DNA of 13,681 nucleotides from Spirochaetales bacterium (GCA_017614625.1 JAGABK010000175.1:1-13681), one strand, 5' to 3'; shown: positions 4,549-12,100, numbered from the stretch's first letter. Numbers and translations are program-made. Notes: generated by a model not told the origin, from the sequence alone.

Positions 4549-7095
4549 TCACTTGATCAATGAGACAGCCGTCTCCTTGGTCATCGCCTTGCAGGCTTCC
4601 TCGCTGTTCTTGTACTCGCGGGGGACGGCGATGTTCTTGTCGCCGTGCTTGAGATAGTAGCCGTACTTTCCGTGGTAGATTCCCAGCTTCTGTCCCTCAT
4701 GCTCGCCGAAGTCCACGACAGCCTCTGCCGCGCCGGTGCGCTTCGAGGACGAGGCATTGGCCTTGGAACCGGACTTGGAGGCGCTCTCCTTCGGAGCGTT
4801 GAAGATCTCCCTTGCCGACTCCTCGGTCAGGTCGAAGATCATTGCGGAGTTCTTCAGTCCCCTGAAGTCGTTGCCGCAGCGCACATAAGGTCCGAACTTT
4901 CCGATGTCGGCCACGATCTCCTCGCCGTTCTCGCTTGCGCCGATCTTGCGCGGAAGGTCGAAATACCTGAGGACCAGTGAGGCATCGAGAGTGCGGTTGC
5001 CCACGTACTCCTTGGGAACCTTGAAGCGCTTGATGTCCGAAGTCTGCGAGCGGTCGCCAACCTGCCAGTAGTCGCCGAACTTTCCGGTGCAGTAAAGCAC
5101 GGGAAGTCCGTCGGGAGTCTGTCCCATGACATCCGGGGCATTGGTCCTTACGACGTCCTTACGGTTGCCCTCCGAGCGCAGCTTCGCGACCATCTCGTTG
5201 GTCACAGCTGCCGGAACCCACTCTGCCGGGATGGAGATGAACTTGTTCTCATCGTCCTTGACGTAGGGTCCGTAGGGACCGAGGAAGATGCTGTTCTCCT
5301 CGCTGAGCTGCGGCAGCTCGAGCTTCTTGACGTCCCTGGAGTTGATCTTGACCTTGTTCGAGTAGACCTGCTTCTCGAGTCCGGTCTCGCCCTCGTAGAA
5401 ATCCTTGAGGAACTGAAGCTCGTCGAGCTTGCCCTCGGCGATCTCATCCAGACCGGTCTCCATGTCGCTGGTGAAGCCGTAGTCGATCCTGTCGCCGAAA
5501 TAGCGCTCCAGAAGCTGGATGACGCCGAAACCGATGAAGGTCGGAACCAGCGTTCCGTTGTCGCGGATGACGTAGTTCTTCTCGAACAGCCTGTCGATGA
5601 TCGCGGCATATGTGGACGGACGTCCGATGCCGAGCTTCTCGAGCGTCTGGACGAGCGATGCTTCGGTGTATCTGTTGGGCTCCTTGGTCTCGTGGCACTG
5701 GGCCTCGACCTTCTTCGTCTTCAGGGCCAGGCCCTTGTCCAGCGACGGAAGCGGAGTCTCCTTGTCCTCGAGGGCCGCATCCGGGTCGTCCGTGCCTTCG
5801 ACATAGACCCTGATGAATCCGGGGAACTCGATCCTGACTCCGGTGGCGGTGAAGACGGCGGGTCTTCCGTCGGAGGTCCTTGCGTTGATCGTGACCGTGG
5901 TGTTCATCTTCAGGGCGTTGTTCATCTGGGACGCGAGGGTCCTCTTCCAGATGAGGGTGTACAGCTCGAGCTCGCGTCCGGAGAGACCTGTCTCCTCGGG
6001 TGTGCGGAAATGCTCGCCGGCGGGTCTGATGGCCTCGTGGGCTTCCTGGGCGTTGGTGCTCTTGGCTGCGTAGTATCTTGCCTTGTCGGGGACGAACTCC
6101 TTGCCGTACAGGGAGATGGCTGCTTCCCTGGCCGCCATGGTGCCTTCCTGGCTGAGGGCCGGGTTGTCCGTTCTCATGTATGTGATGAATCCGTTCTCAT
6201 ACAGGCTCTGGGCGACTCTCATCGTGTCGCGGGCGGACATGTGGAGCTTCCTGTTTCCTTCCTGCTGGAGGGTGCTTGTGATGAACGGGGCGGCAGGACG
6301 CTGTGAGACCTGCTTCTCCTTGATGTCGCTTATGGTGTATTCGCTTCCCTCGAGGGCTGCGACGATGGCCTTGGCGTCATCGCCCGAAAGGAGGATGACC
6401 TTGGAATTGCCGGTGAAGGCTCCGCTCTCTCCGTCGAAGTCCTTTCCGGTGGCGACCCTGAGGCCTCCGATGCTGTCAAGGCTGGCTCCGAAGCCTTCCT
6501 TGAACTGTGCCCTGATGTCCCAGTATTCGGACTTCTTGAACGAAAGGCGCGTCCTTTCCCTTTCCACGACGAGGCGCAGACCCGGGGACTGGACACGGCC
6601 GGCGCTCAGGCTCTTGTTGGAGAGTTTCGACCAGAGCACGGGCGAGATTGTGTAGCCGAAAAGCCTGTCGAGCACCCTTCTGGCCTCCTGCGCATGGACG
6701 AGGTTCATGTCCAGGTCGCGGCCGTTTGCGAAGGCCTCGAGAATGGCTTTCTTCGTGATCTCGTGGAAGACCATCCTTCTGGTCGGCATCTTGGGCTTGA
6801 GGACTTCCGTCAGGTGCCAGCTGATGCTTTCTCCCTCGCGGTCCTCATCAGTTGCGAGGATCAGCTCGTCGGCTCCCTTGAGCTCGCTCTTGATCTGCGC
6901 GATGACCTTCTCCTTGGTCTCGTCGATGACGTATTTGGGCTTGTAGCCGTTCTTCACGTCGATGCAGAGGTCTGTCTTCGGAAGGGTCCTGATGTGGCCG
7001 TTGCTTGCAACAACGGTGCAATCCTTTCCCAGGAAACGTCTTATGGTCTTGGCCTTTGTGGGAGACTCCACAATGATCACTTTCTTTTCAGCCAT
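4549..7095 (-). CDS. topA: DNA topoisomerase I (type IA)
   Basis: Relaxes negative supercoils by cutting one strand through a 5'-phosphotyrosine link; essential for supercoiling balance during transcription. The protein has 848 residues. The TOPRIM domain spans about 1-115, with E10 and ATDEDREGE at 81-89 (acidic metal residues D83, D85, E87). The active-site Tyr is Y306 in GFITYMRTDN; most relatives have TDS, so N311 is a small variation. HEAIRP is at 353-358 and LEKLGIGRPSTYA at 485-497. Instead of four-cysteine zinc fingers, the C-terminus has topoisomerase C-terminal repeats: GPYGPYVKDD near 607, GKFGDYWQVGDR near 671, GKFGPYVRCG near 732, and a last one around GKYGYYLKHG near 809 after a Ser/Lys-rich linker (768-790). 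AAGGAG lies 6 bases before the ATG. Confidence 0.96.
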   Translation of the reverse strand: MAEKKVIIVESPTKAKTIRRFLGKDCTVVASNGHIRTLPKTDLCIDVKNGYKPKYVIDETKEKVIAQIKSELKGADELILATDEDREGESISWHLTEVLKPKMPTRRMVFHEITKKAILEAFANGRDLDMNLVHAQEARRVLDRLFGYTISPVLWSKLSNKSLSAGRVQSPGLRLVVERERTRLSFKKSEYWDIRAQFKEGFGASLDSIGGLRVATGKDFDGESGAFTGNSKVILLSGDDAKAIVAALEGSEYTISDIKEKQVSQRPAAPFITSTLQQEGNRKLHMSARDTMRVAQSLYENGFITYMRTDNPALSQEGTMAAREAAISLYGKEFVPDKARYYAAKSTNAQEAHEAIRPAGEHFRTPEETGLSGRELELYTLIWKRTLASQMNNALKMNTTVTINARTSDGRPAVFTATGVRIEFPGFIRVYVEGTDDPDAALEDKETPLPSLDKGLALKTKKVEAQCHETKEPNRYTEASLVQTLEKLGIGRPSTYAAIIDRLFEKNYVIRDNGTLVPTFIGFGVIQLLERYFGDRIDYGFTSDMETGLDEIAEGKLDELQFLKDFYEGETGLEKQVYSNKVKINSRDVKKLELPQLSEENSIFLGPYGPYVKDDENKFISIPAEWVPAAVTNEMVAKLRSEGNRKDVVRTNAPDVMGQTPDGLPVLYCTGKFGDYWQVGDRSQTSDIKRFKVPKEYVGNRTLDASLVLRYFDLPRKIGASENGEEIVADIGKFGPYVRCGNDFRGLKNSAMIFDLTEESAREIFNAPKESASKSGSKANASSSKRTGAAEAVVDFGEHEGQKLGIYHGKYGYYLKHGDKNIAVPREYKNSEEACKAMTKETAVSLIK

Positions 7096-7110
7096 TTACA
7101 ACTCCTTGGC

Positions 7111-7124
7111 CGGCGGAACCGCCG
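7111..7124 (-). promoter_or_regulatory. Hairpin in the topA leader, next to the Shine-Dalgarno site
   Basis: A 14-base perfect palindrome folds as CGGCG-GTTC-CGCCG in the mRNA. It ends 3 bases before AAGGAG (7107-7102) and would begin about 3 bases after the predicted transcript start. It could protect the 5' end or affect ribosome access; no regulator is indicated. Confidence 0.45.
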
Positions 7125-7133
7125 TGCCCTATA

Positions 7134-7162
7134 TATATAGTAAGGAAAATACAAGTTGTCAA
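7134..7162 (-). promoter_or_regulatory. Promoter for topA
   Basis: On the minus strand a perfect TTGACA (7162-7157) and TATATA (7139-7134) are 17 bases apart, embedded in an alternating AT run. The predicted start near 7127 gives a 32-base leader. This is the best promoter match in the window. Confidence 0.8.
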
Positions 7163-7230
7163 CACGGAAAACAAAACTTTTTCAGCCCGTCCGGACCCTT
7201 AATCTATGATTAAGAAAAATCAACGAATCC

Positions 7231-7260
7231 TTGTTGGAATCCCTCCGGCCGGGTTATAAT
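7231..7260 (+). promoter_or_regulatory. Promoter for the 7267 lipoprotein gene, predicting a leaderless mRNA
   Basis: TTGTTG (7231-7236), 18 bases, and a perfect TATAAT (7255-7260). The ATG at 7267 follows after 6 bases (GTCACC). No Shine-Dalgarno site is present. Confidence 0.65.
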
Positions 7261-7266
7261 GTCACC

Positions 7267-8013
7267 ATGAAAAAGATTCTGCCGATTCTGCTTTCCATGG
7301 CGGTCCTCTGCTCGCTCCTGCTCAGTTCATGCGTCGTCGCGAACAAGCTGACGTTCTCCGGCGACCTCGTCACCGCGCAGGCCGTTCCGGGAAAGGACCA
7401 TGTGGACCTCTCCGTCTATGACTTCTTCGTCGATGTCATGGAGGACCTCTCCAACTGGGAGGACAAGGGCAACAACGACCCAATCATGGACGTGGCGGTC
7501 AACGACTTCGTTAAGAAGCTCAAGGAGTCTTCGGTGACGTCGGCGGTCATGTTCCTTGAGGCGGGCCACAACACCTACATGGGCGATTTCGCCTTCTCCG
7601 ATTTCAGCACGCTGCTTGCCGACCTCTCCAGCGGCAAGACGGACCAGAGCATAGTCACCATCGGGCGCAGCGGAGACCTCACGCGCGTGGAGATAAACAT
7701 AAACATGGACAACTATCCGGAGCTGACGGAGATCATCCCCTTCCTGGCAGACCCGAACTTCGAGGTCTACGGGCCGCTGTACAACCACGACCTGTCGGAA
7801 GAGGAATACCTTGAGATGGTCAGCTTCATCCTTGGCGAGGAATGCCCGGAGAACATAGCCAAGAGCTCAATCAAGCTGCAGGTCGTGGCGCCCAAGGCCA
7901 TAACGGCCCACAACGGGACGCTCATCAGGAACAATATGACTGTCGAGTTCACGTTCCCGCTGATAGACTTCCTGCTTCTGCACAAGCCCATCAACTTCTA
8001 TCTTGAATATTGA
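7267..8013 (+). CDS. Predicted lipoprotein of unknown function, 248 residues
   Basis: A secreted, lipid-anchored protein with no family I recognise. The N-terminus MKKILPILLSMAVLCSLLLSSC is a signal peptide with a lipobox (LLSSC), so C22 would be lipidated and the mature protein would sit at a membrane surface. An in-frame ATG at 7231 would put 12 more residues before the Lys-Lys pair and would lie upstream of the -10 box, so I start at 7267. The mature part is acidic (DVMEDLSNWEDKGNNDP near 58-74). It ends in a hydrophobic beta-like stretch, TVEFTFPLIDFLLLHKPINFYLEY. A layout like LppM-type proteins is a loose guess only. It diverges from topA across 171 bases. Confidence 0.85.
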   Translation: MKKILPILLSMAVLCSLLLSSCVVANKLTFSGDLVTAQAVPGKDHVDLSVYDFFVDVMEDLSNWEDKGNNDPIMDVAVNDFVKKLKESSVTSAVMFLEAGHNTYMGDFAFSDFSTLLADLSSGKTDQSIVTIGRSGDLTRVEININMDNYPELTEIIPFLADPNFEVYGPLYNHDLSEEEYLEMVSFILGEECPENIAKSSIKLQVVAPKAITAHNGTLIRNNMTVEFTFPLIDFLLLHKPINFYLEY

Positions 8014-8055
8014 ATCTCTCAACGTCGGAATCGAGGCGTGGAGATCGTGTCTGGT

Positions 8056-9156
8056 TCAGACGTTGAACCTGAAGAACATCACGTCGCCGTCCTGGACGAC
8101 ATAGTCCTTTCCTTCGATGCGCAGCTTTCCGGCTTCCTTCACCTTCGCCTCGCTGCCGTACTTGAACAGGTCCTCGCAACTGTAGACCTCGGCCTTGATG
8201 AAGCCCTTCTCGAAGTCCGTGTGGATGACGCCCGCGGCCTGGGGAGCCTTGTAGCCGGCCTTGAAGGTCCAGGCCCTGTCCTCGTCCGGTCCGGCGGTGA
8301 AGAAGGTGCGCAGCCCCAGCGTCCTGTAGGCCTCGCGGATCAGGGCGTTCATGCCGCTCTCCTCAAGTCCCATCTCGGCAAGGAACTCAGCCCTTTCCTC
8401 GGGATCCTCCATGGCTGCGATCTCGGCCTCCGTCTTTCCGCAGATGGTCACGACCGACGATCCGTCGCGCGCGGCGATCTCCCTGACGGTCTTCACGTAT
8501 TCATTGTCCTGTCCGATTGAATTCTCGTCGATGTTGCACACGTAGATGACCGGCTTCATGGTGATCAGGTGCAGGTCGCGGATGATCTCCTTCTCGGCGT
8601 CGTCCGTGATTATCGAACGCGCGCTCTGGCCCTGCTCCAGGGCCTTGAGGAGCTTCTCGTACACCGGGATGGCGGCCGCCAGCTCCTTGGAATGGTTCAC
8701 GCGCGCAAGCTTGGAGTCCTTCTGGTACCTCTTGTCCACCGTGTCGTAGTCCGCCAGGCACAGCTCGATGTCGATGGTCTCGATGTCACCCGCCGGGTCG
8801 ATCCTGTTGTTGACGTGGATGATGTCCGGATTGTCGAAGCAGCGCACCACATGGGCGATGACTCCGACCTCCCTGATGTTGGCCAGGAACTTGTTGCCCA
8901 GGCCCTCGCCCTTGGAGGCGCCGGCAACCAGACCGGCGATGTCGACGAACTCGGTCACCGCGGGGATGACCTTTGCAGGCGGAATCAGGCTCACGATGCG
9001 GTCCAGGCGCGAATCGGGCACGTTGACGCGGCCCACGTTGGGCTCGATGGTGCAGAACGGATAGTTCGCAGCCTCCGCAGGCGCGCTGGTGAGCGCGGAG
9101 AATATAGTTGATTTACCTACGTTGGGAAGTCCCACAATACCGCAATTCAGTCCCAT
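8056..9156 (-). CDS. ychF: YchF/OLA1-type P-loop NTPase
   Basis: A universally conserved Obg-related NTPase that prefers ATP to GTP and associates with ribosomes; it is linked to translation and stress control. 366 residues, full length. G1 GLPNVGKST is at 9-17, G3 DIAGLV at 72-77, and the YchF-specific NxxE motif NIDE at 208-211 replaces NKxD. The middle of the G domain carries the helical insertion typical of the family (about 140-200). The C-terminal TGS domain runs from about 283 to the end and finishes QDGDVMFFRFNV, the family's usual ending. GGAGG lies 5 bases before the ATG. It converges on the 7267 lipoprotein gene and diverges from hflX. Confidence 0.96.
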   Translation of the reverse strand: MGLNCGIVGLPNVGKSTIFSALTSAPAEAANYPFCTIEPNVGRVNVPDSRLDRIVSLIPPAKVIPAVTEFVDIAGLVAGASKGEGLGNKFLANIREVGVIAHVVRCFDNPDIIHVNNRIDPAGDIETIDIELCLADYDTVDKRYQKDSKLARVNHSKELAAAIPVYEKLLKALEQGQSARSIITDDAEKEIIRDLHLITMKPVIYVCNIDENSIGQDNEYVKTVREIAARDGSSVVTICGKTEAEIAAMEDPEERAEFLAEMGLEESGMNALIREAYRTLGLRTFFTAGPDEDRAWTFKAGYKAPQAAGVIHTDFEKGFIKAEVYSCEDLFKYGSEAKVKEAGKLRIEGKDYVVQDGDVMFFRFNV

Positions 9157-9185
9157 CTGAACCTCCGGACAATTGATTCACGGCA

Positions 9186-9225
9186 ATGATATCATCTTTT
9201 TCACCGTTGCTCTATATGATATCAT
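9186..9225. promoter_or_regulatory. Divergent ychF/hflX promoter region with two identical palindromes
   Basis: ATGATATCAT occurs at 9186-9195 and 9216-9225, exactly 30 bases apart. Each palindrome contains TGATATCAT, an extended -10 (TGn plus TATCAT), on both strands. The right copy is placed for hflX: TATCAT at 9220-9225, then GGTCGC, then ATG at 9232 (leaderless). The left copy on the minus strand would start ychF near 9179, leaving a short leader with GGAGG. No good -35 is visible for either, which fits extended -10 promoters. The 30-base spacing is about three helical turns, so the pair could also be an operator. Confidence 0.5.
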
Positions 9226-9231
9226 GGTCGC

Positions 9232-10356
9232 ATGGCATTCGCTGACATATCCAAACCGCAGGACATATTCAGGAAAATCAGGGCTCTTCTCGTGGTCACA
9301 TCGGACCAGGCCTCGTCGCGCACCGACGCGCAGAGGCACCGCGACGAGCTGGAGGCCCTGTGCACCACGCTCGGAATCAGATGTGTGGCCTGGGACTATT
9401 TCAACGTCCGCTCGTTCAACAGCGCCACCTACATCGGAAGCGGCCAGGTGGAAAGGCTCGCCTTCGAGGCGTTGGAGAACGAATGCAACCTGGTGATCTT
9501 CAACAACGCCATAAGCCCCAGGATACAGCGCAACCATGAGGAGATCCTGGGAATCGCCGTCGTCGACAGGCAGGAGATAATCCTGCAGATCTTCGCCGAC
9601 AGGGCCACCACGCGCGAGGCGAGGCTCCAGGTCGAGCTCGCCCAGCTGCAGTACTCGCTCCCGCGCCTGAAGCGCAAGTGGGCCGACCTCTCGCAGCAGC
9701 GCGGAGGCGTCAAGGGCGCCAAGGGAAGCGGAGAGAAGCAGCTGGAGCTGGACAAGCGCCAGGCGCAGGCGCGCATCGTCCGTCTCAAAAAGGAGATCGC
9801 GGAGATAGGAAAGAGCCGTGACATACAGAGACACAACCGCCTCCGCAAGGATGTGCCGTGCGTGGCCATCGTGGGCTACACCAACAGCGGCAAGTCCACC
9901 CTCCTCAACCGCATCGCCGACGCCGACGTGCTCTCCGAGGACAAGCTCTTCGCCACGCTGGACCCCACCTCGCGCAAGGTCTTCCTTCCCGACGGCCGAA
10001 CAGCCCTTTTCACCGACACCGTAGGCTTTGTCAGCGACCTTCCCCACGAGCTGGTCGACGCCTTCCGCTCCACGCTGGAGGAAGCCGTGCTGGCAGATTT
10101 GCTCCTGATCGTCCTGGACGCCTCGCGCGATGACTTCATGATGTGCTGGGAGACGACAAAGGGAGTCCTTGAGCAGCTGGGGGCCTTCGAGAAACCCCGT
10201 CTGGTGCTCCTGAACAAGATGGACGCGGTCACAGAGCAGACCATGTTCGCGATCAACGCCTTCTCCCTCACCGGCGAGAACTTCATGAAGGTCTCTGTCA
10301 AAGAAGACCCGGACATGGCGCCTGTTCTGAAAAAAATTGCTGAAATCCTGGATTGA
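9232..10356 (+). CDS. hflX: Ribosome-associated GTPase HflX
   Basis: A GTPase that binds the large ribosomal subunit and can split stalled ribosomes, notably under heat stress. 374 residues. The N-terminal HflX domain includes FNSATYIGSGQVERL (62-76, where the family has GxGKxEE-like residues) and DRQEIILQIFADRATTREARLQVELAQLQYSLPRL (112-146). A glycine-rich loop GSGEKQLELDKR at 165-176 follows. The GTPase domain has G1 GYTNSGKST at 215-223, G2 TLDPTSR at 242-248, G3 DTVGF at 262-266 and G4 NKMD at 328-331. The protein is at the short end for the family because the C-terminal extension is small. It has no Shine-Dalgarno site and appears leaderless. The next gene's promoter lies over its 3' end. 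Confidence 0.95.
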   Translation: MAFADISKPQDIFRKIRALLVVTSDQASSRTDAQRHRDELEALCTTLGIRCVAWDYFNVRSFNSATYIGSGQVERLAFEALENECNLVIFNNAISPRIQRNHEEILGIAVVDRQEIILQIFADRATTREARLQVELAQLQYSLPRLKRKWADLSQQRGGVKGAKGSGEKQLELDKRQAQARIVRLKKEIAEIGKSRDIQRHNRLRKDVPCVAIVGYTNSGKSTLLNRIADADVLSEDKLFATLDPTSRKVFLPDGRTALFTDTVGFVSDLPHELVDAFRSTLEEAVLADLLLIVLDASRDDFMMCWETTKGVLEQLGAFEKPRLVLLNKMDAVTEQTMFAINAFSLTGENFMKVSVKEDPDMAPVLKKIAEILD

Positions 10357-10365
10357 CGTTATATT
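10337..10365 (+). promoter_or_regulatory. Promoter for the 10372 lipoprotein gene, predicting a leaderless mRNA
   Basis: TTGCTG (10337-10342, inside hflX), 17 bases, TATATT (10360-10365), then 6 bases (GTTGTC) and the ATG. No Shine-Dalgarno site is present. The -35 is weak. Confidence 0.5.
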
Positions 10366-10371
10366 GTTGTC

Positions 10372-11061
10372 ATGAGGGGAAAAATCCTACTATTTGCAAC
10401 ATTTCTGGCCTTGCTGGCAATGCTTTCCGTCTCATGCCGGACCCTTCCCGTGGGTACGGCCGAGGTCGCAGTCGAAGTCGTGGTCGAGGTTGAAGCCGAA
10501 CACACGGATGCAGTACCCGCACCGCAGCCTGCACCTGCTCCGGATCAGGAACCTGTTCCGGTCCCCTCAGAGCAGATATCCGGAGACCAGGTACCCGGTT
10601 CCGAACCTGCAGCCCCGTCGGATTCTCCGTCGGATCCGGCGCCGGAACCTGCGCCCGCTCCGCAACCTTCGCCTGTACCTGAACCCAACCCCGCGAGGGT
10701 ATGGGTCACCGGCGAACGCGGCCCCAACGGAGGTCTTATCTTCAACTGCGGATCGAAGGCCCTTGAACTCGGAAATCCCCGTTGCCATGGTTACGCCTAC
10801 AACGATGCGGTAGCCTATTGTGAGCAGTTGAGCTTGGCTCATAATGCAACATATCGGCTTCCGACCATCGCAGAACTCTCTGCGATATACAACACTCTTG
10901 TCATCACGGGGATTGCGGACGTGGAATTGACCTATTACTGGAGCTGCGAACAATCGGAAGAAGGGACCACAATGGTCATGAACTTCGATACAGGCTTCGC
11001 AGGCTCTTTCTACAGCGACCTTGGTTTCTTAAGCGTGATTCCGGTGACGGAACTGCCCTGA
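10372..11061 (+). CDS. Proline-rich lipoprotein with a DUF1566/Lcl-like C-terminal domain
   Basis: A predicted surface lipoprotein of 229 residues; its ligand is unknown. The signal peptide MRGKILLFATFLALLAMLSVSC ends in a lipobox with C22. A Val-Glu repeat follows (about 30-42), then a long Pro/Ala-rich spacer (about 47-107) in which PAPQPAPAPDQEPVPVP is echoed by PAPEPAPAPQPSPVPEP. The globular part from about 109 has GERGPNGGLIF, a Cys in AYCEQLS, YRLPTIAELSAIY and TYYWSC. This is the order of the DUF1566/Lcl domain (GPAGGxxFY, RLPTxxEL, YWSS), found in many secreted bacterial proteins. The spacer would hold the domain away from the membrane. It is probably leaderless and ends one base from the convergent rlmN stop. 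Confidence 0.85.
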   Translation: MRGKILLFATFLALLAMLSVSCRTLPVGTAEVAVEVVVEVEAEHTDAVPAPQPAPAPDQEPVPVPSEQISGDQVPGSEPAAPSDSPSDPAPEPAPAPQPSPVPEPNPARVWVTGERGPNGGLIFNCGSKALELGNPRCHGYAYNDAVAYCEQLSLAHNATYRLPTIAELSAIYNTLVITGIADVELTYYWSCEQSEEGTTMVMNFDTGFAGSFYSDLGFLSVIPVTELP

Positions 11062-11062
11062 T

Positions 11063-12100
11063 TCAGACGTTCTCTTCCAGCTTTCCCGCAAGCTGGCCGC
11101 ATGCGCCCTTGATCGAGCGTCCGCGGCTGATTCTTATCGTGTATTCCACGTTCCTCTGCCTGAGCGCATCGGTGAAACGCCGGATCTCCTGGTCCGTGGG
11201 AGTCTCGAACGGAAGCTCGGGACACGGGTTGAACGGGATGAGGTTCACGATCACTTCCAGACCCCGGCAGAAGCGCGAGAGCTTGTCCGCGTCCTTCTCG
11301 TCGATGTTCTGACCGCGGATCATGCAGTACTCGAATGTGAAGCGCCTGCCGCTGACCTTCTGGAACCTGACAAGGGCCTCGCGAAGCGTTGAAAGAGGAT
11401 AGGCGCGGTTGACCGGCATGAGGGCGGACCTCTTCCCGTCGTCTGCCGTGACCAGCGAGACGGCGAGCTTCACGGGGACCTTTCTTGCCGCAAGGGCGTT
11501 GATTCCGGGCACCAGGCCGCAAGTCGAGACCGTTATGCGCCTGTGGCTGAGGTTCAGGCCCTCCGGGTCATGCAAAAACGAGATGGCCCTGATGACGTTG
11601 TCTATGTTTGCAAGCGGCTCCCCCATTCCCATGAAGACCACATGGCCTATCTTTCCCGGCGCCACGGCCTGAAGGTGCATGAATTGTTCTATTATCTCGA
11701 AGGCCTCAAGGTTGCGCTTGAGCTTCAGCGTTCCGGTGCGGCAGAAGCGGCAGCCCATGGCGCAGCCTGCCTGGCTGGAGAGACACGCTGTGAGCTCGCC
11801 TTCCCTGTCCGTAAGAAGGACGCACTCGACCACGTTGCCGTCGTAAAGGCGCAGAGTGAGTTTGGCAGAACCGTCGTCGTCCGTCTGGCTTGTGACCACG
11901 GAACTTGAGAAAAGCGAGGGATGCTCTGCACAGAGCTTCTCCCTCAGGACCGCAGGAAGGTCGGTCATTGAGGAGAAGGATACGGCGCCCTTTGTGAGCC
12001 ATCGGTAGACCTGACGGCCCTGGAAGGCCTTCTCCAGGCCCAGGGCGGAGGTGATCTCCGCGGGGGTCTTTGCAAAGAGAGAGAAGGCTTCCTGCGTCAT
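11063..12100 (-). CDS. rlmN: Dual-specificity RNA methyltransferase RlmN (radical SAM)
   Basis: Makes 2-methyladenosine at A2503 of 23S rRNA and at A37 of some tRNAs, by a radical-SAM mechanism with a methyl-Cys intermediate. 345 residues. The 4Fe-4S motif CxxxCxxC is at C113, C117 and C120 (GCAMGCRFC). The two catalytic cysteines are present: C106 in TACLSSQ and C334 in KGACGQLAG. MGMGEPLANI is at 157-166 and ITVSTCGLVPGI at 189-200. An open frame continues upstream over OPT, but homology starts at the ATG at 12100. That ATG overlaps the OPT stop as ATGA; no Shine-Dalgarno site is evident, so coupling is likely. The related resistance enzyme Cfr was considered; context and overall sequence favour RlmN. 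Confidence 0.93.
   Translation of the reverse strand: MTQEAFSLFAKTPAEITSALGLEKAFQGRQVYRWLTKGAVSFSSMTDLPAVLREKLCAEHPSLFSSSVVTSQTDDDGSAKLTLRLYDGNVVECVLLTDREGELTACLSSQAGCAMGCRFCRTGTLKLKRNLEAFEIIEQFMHLQAVAPGKIGHVVFMGMGEPLANIDNVIRAISFLHDPEGLNLSHRRITVSTCGLVPGINALAARKVPVKLAVSLVTADDGKRSALMPVNRAYPLSTLREALVRFQKVSGRRFTFEYCMIRGQNIDEKDADKLSRFCRGLEVIVNLIPFNPCPELPFETPTDQEIRRFTDALRQRNVEYTIRISRGRSIKGACGQLAGKLEENV

Noticed and set aside
8014..8055. A feature in the 42-base gap between the 7267 lipoprotein gene and ychF
   Set aside because: No convincing terminator, promoter or small gene is seen there.
8049..8061. GTCTG-GTT-CAGAC hairpin over the ychF stop
   Set aside because: Only 5 base pairs and no T tract on either strand; too weak to call.
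9178..10047. 289-codon open frame antisense to hflX
   Set aside because: hflX on the other strand has all its family motifs, and this frame has no recognisable domain.
11077..11096. CCAGCTT/AAGCTGG hairpin near the rlmN and lipoprotein stops as a terminator
   Set aside because: It lacks a T tract on either strand and lies inside the rlmN C-terminal coding sequence.
11063..12100. Cfr-type antibiotic resistance methyltransferase
   Set aside because: Both enzymes share the CxxxCxxC motif and catalytic cysteines. The chromosomal setting and overall sequence fit RlmN, and nothing points specifically to Cfr.
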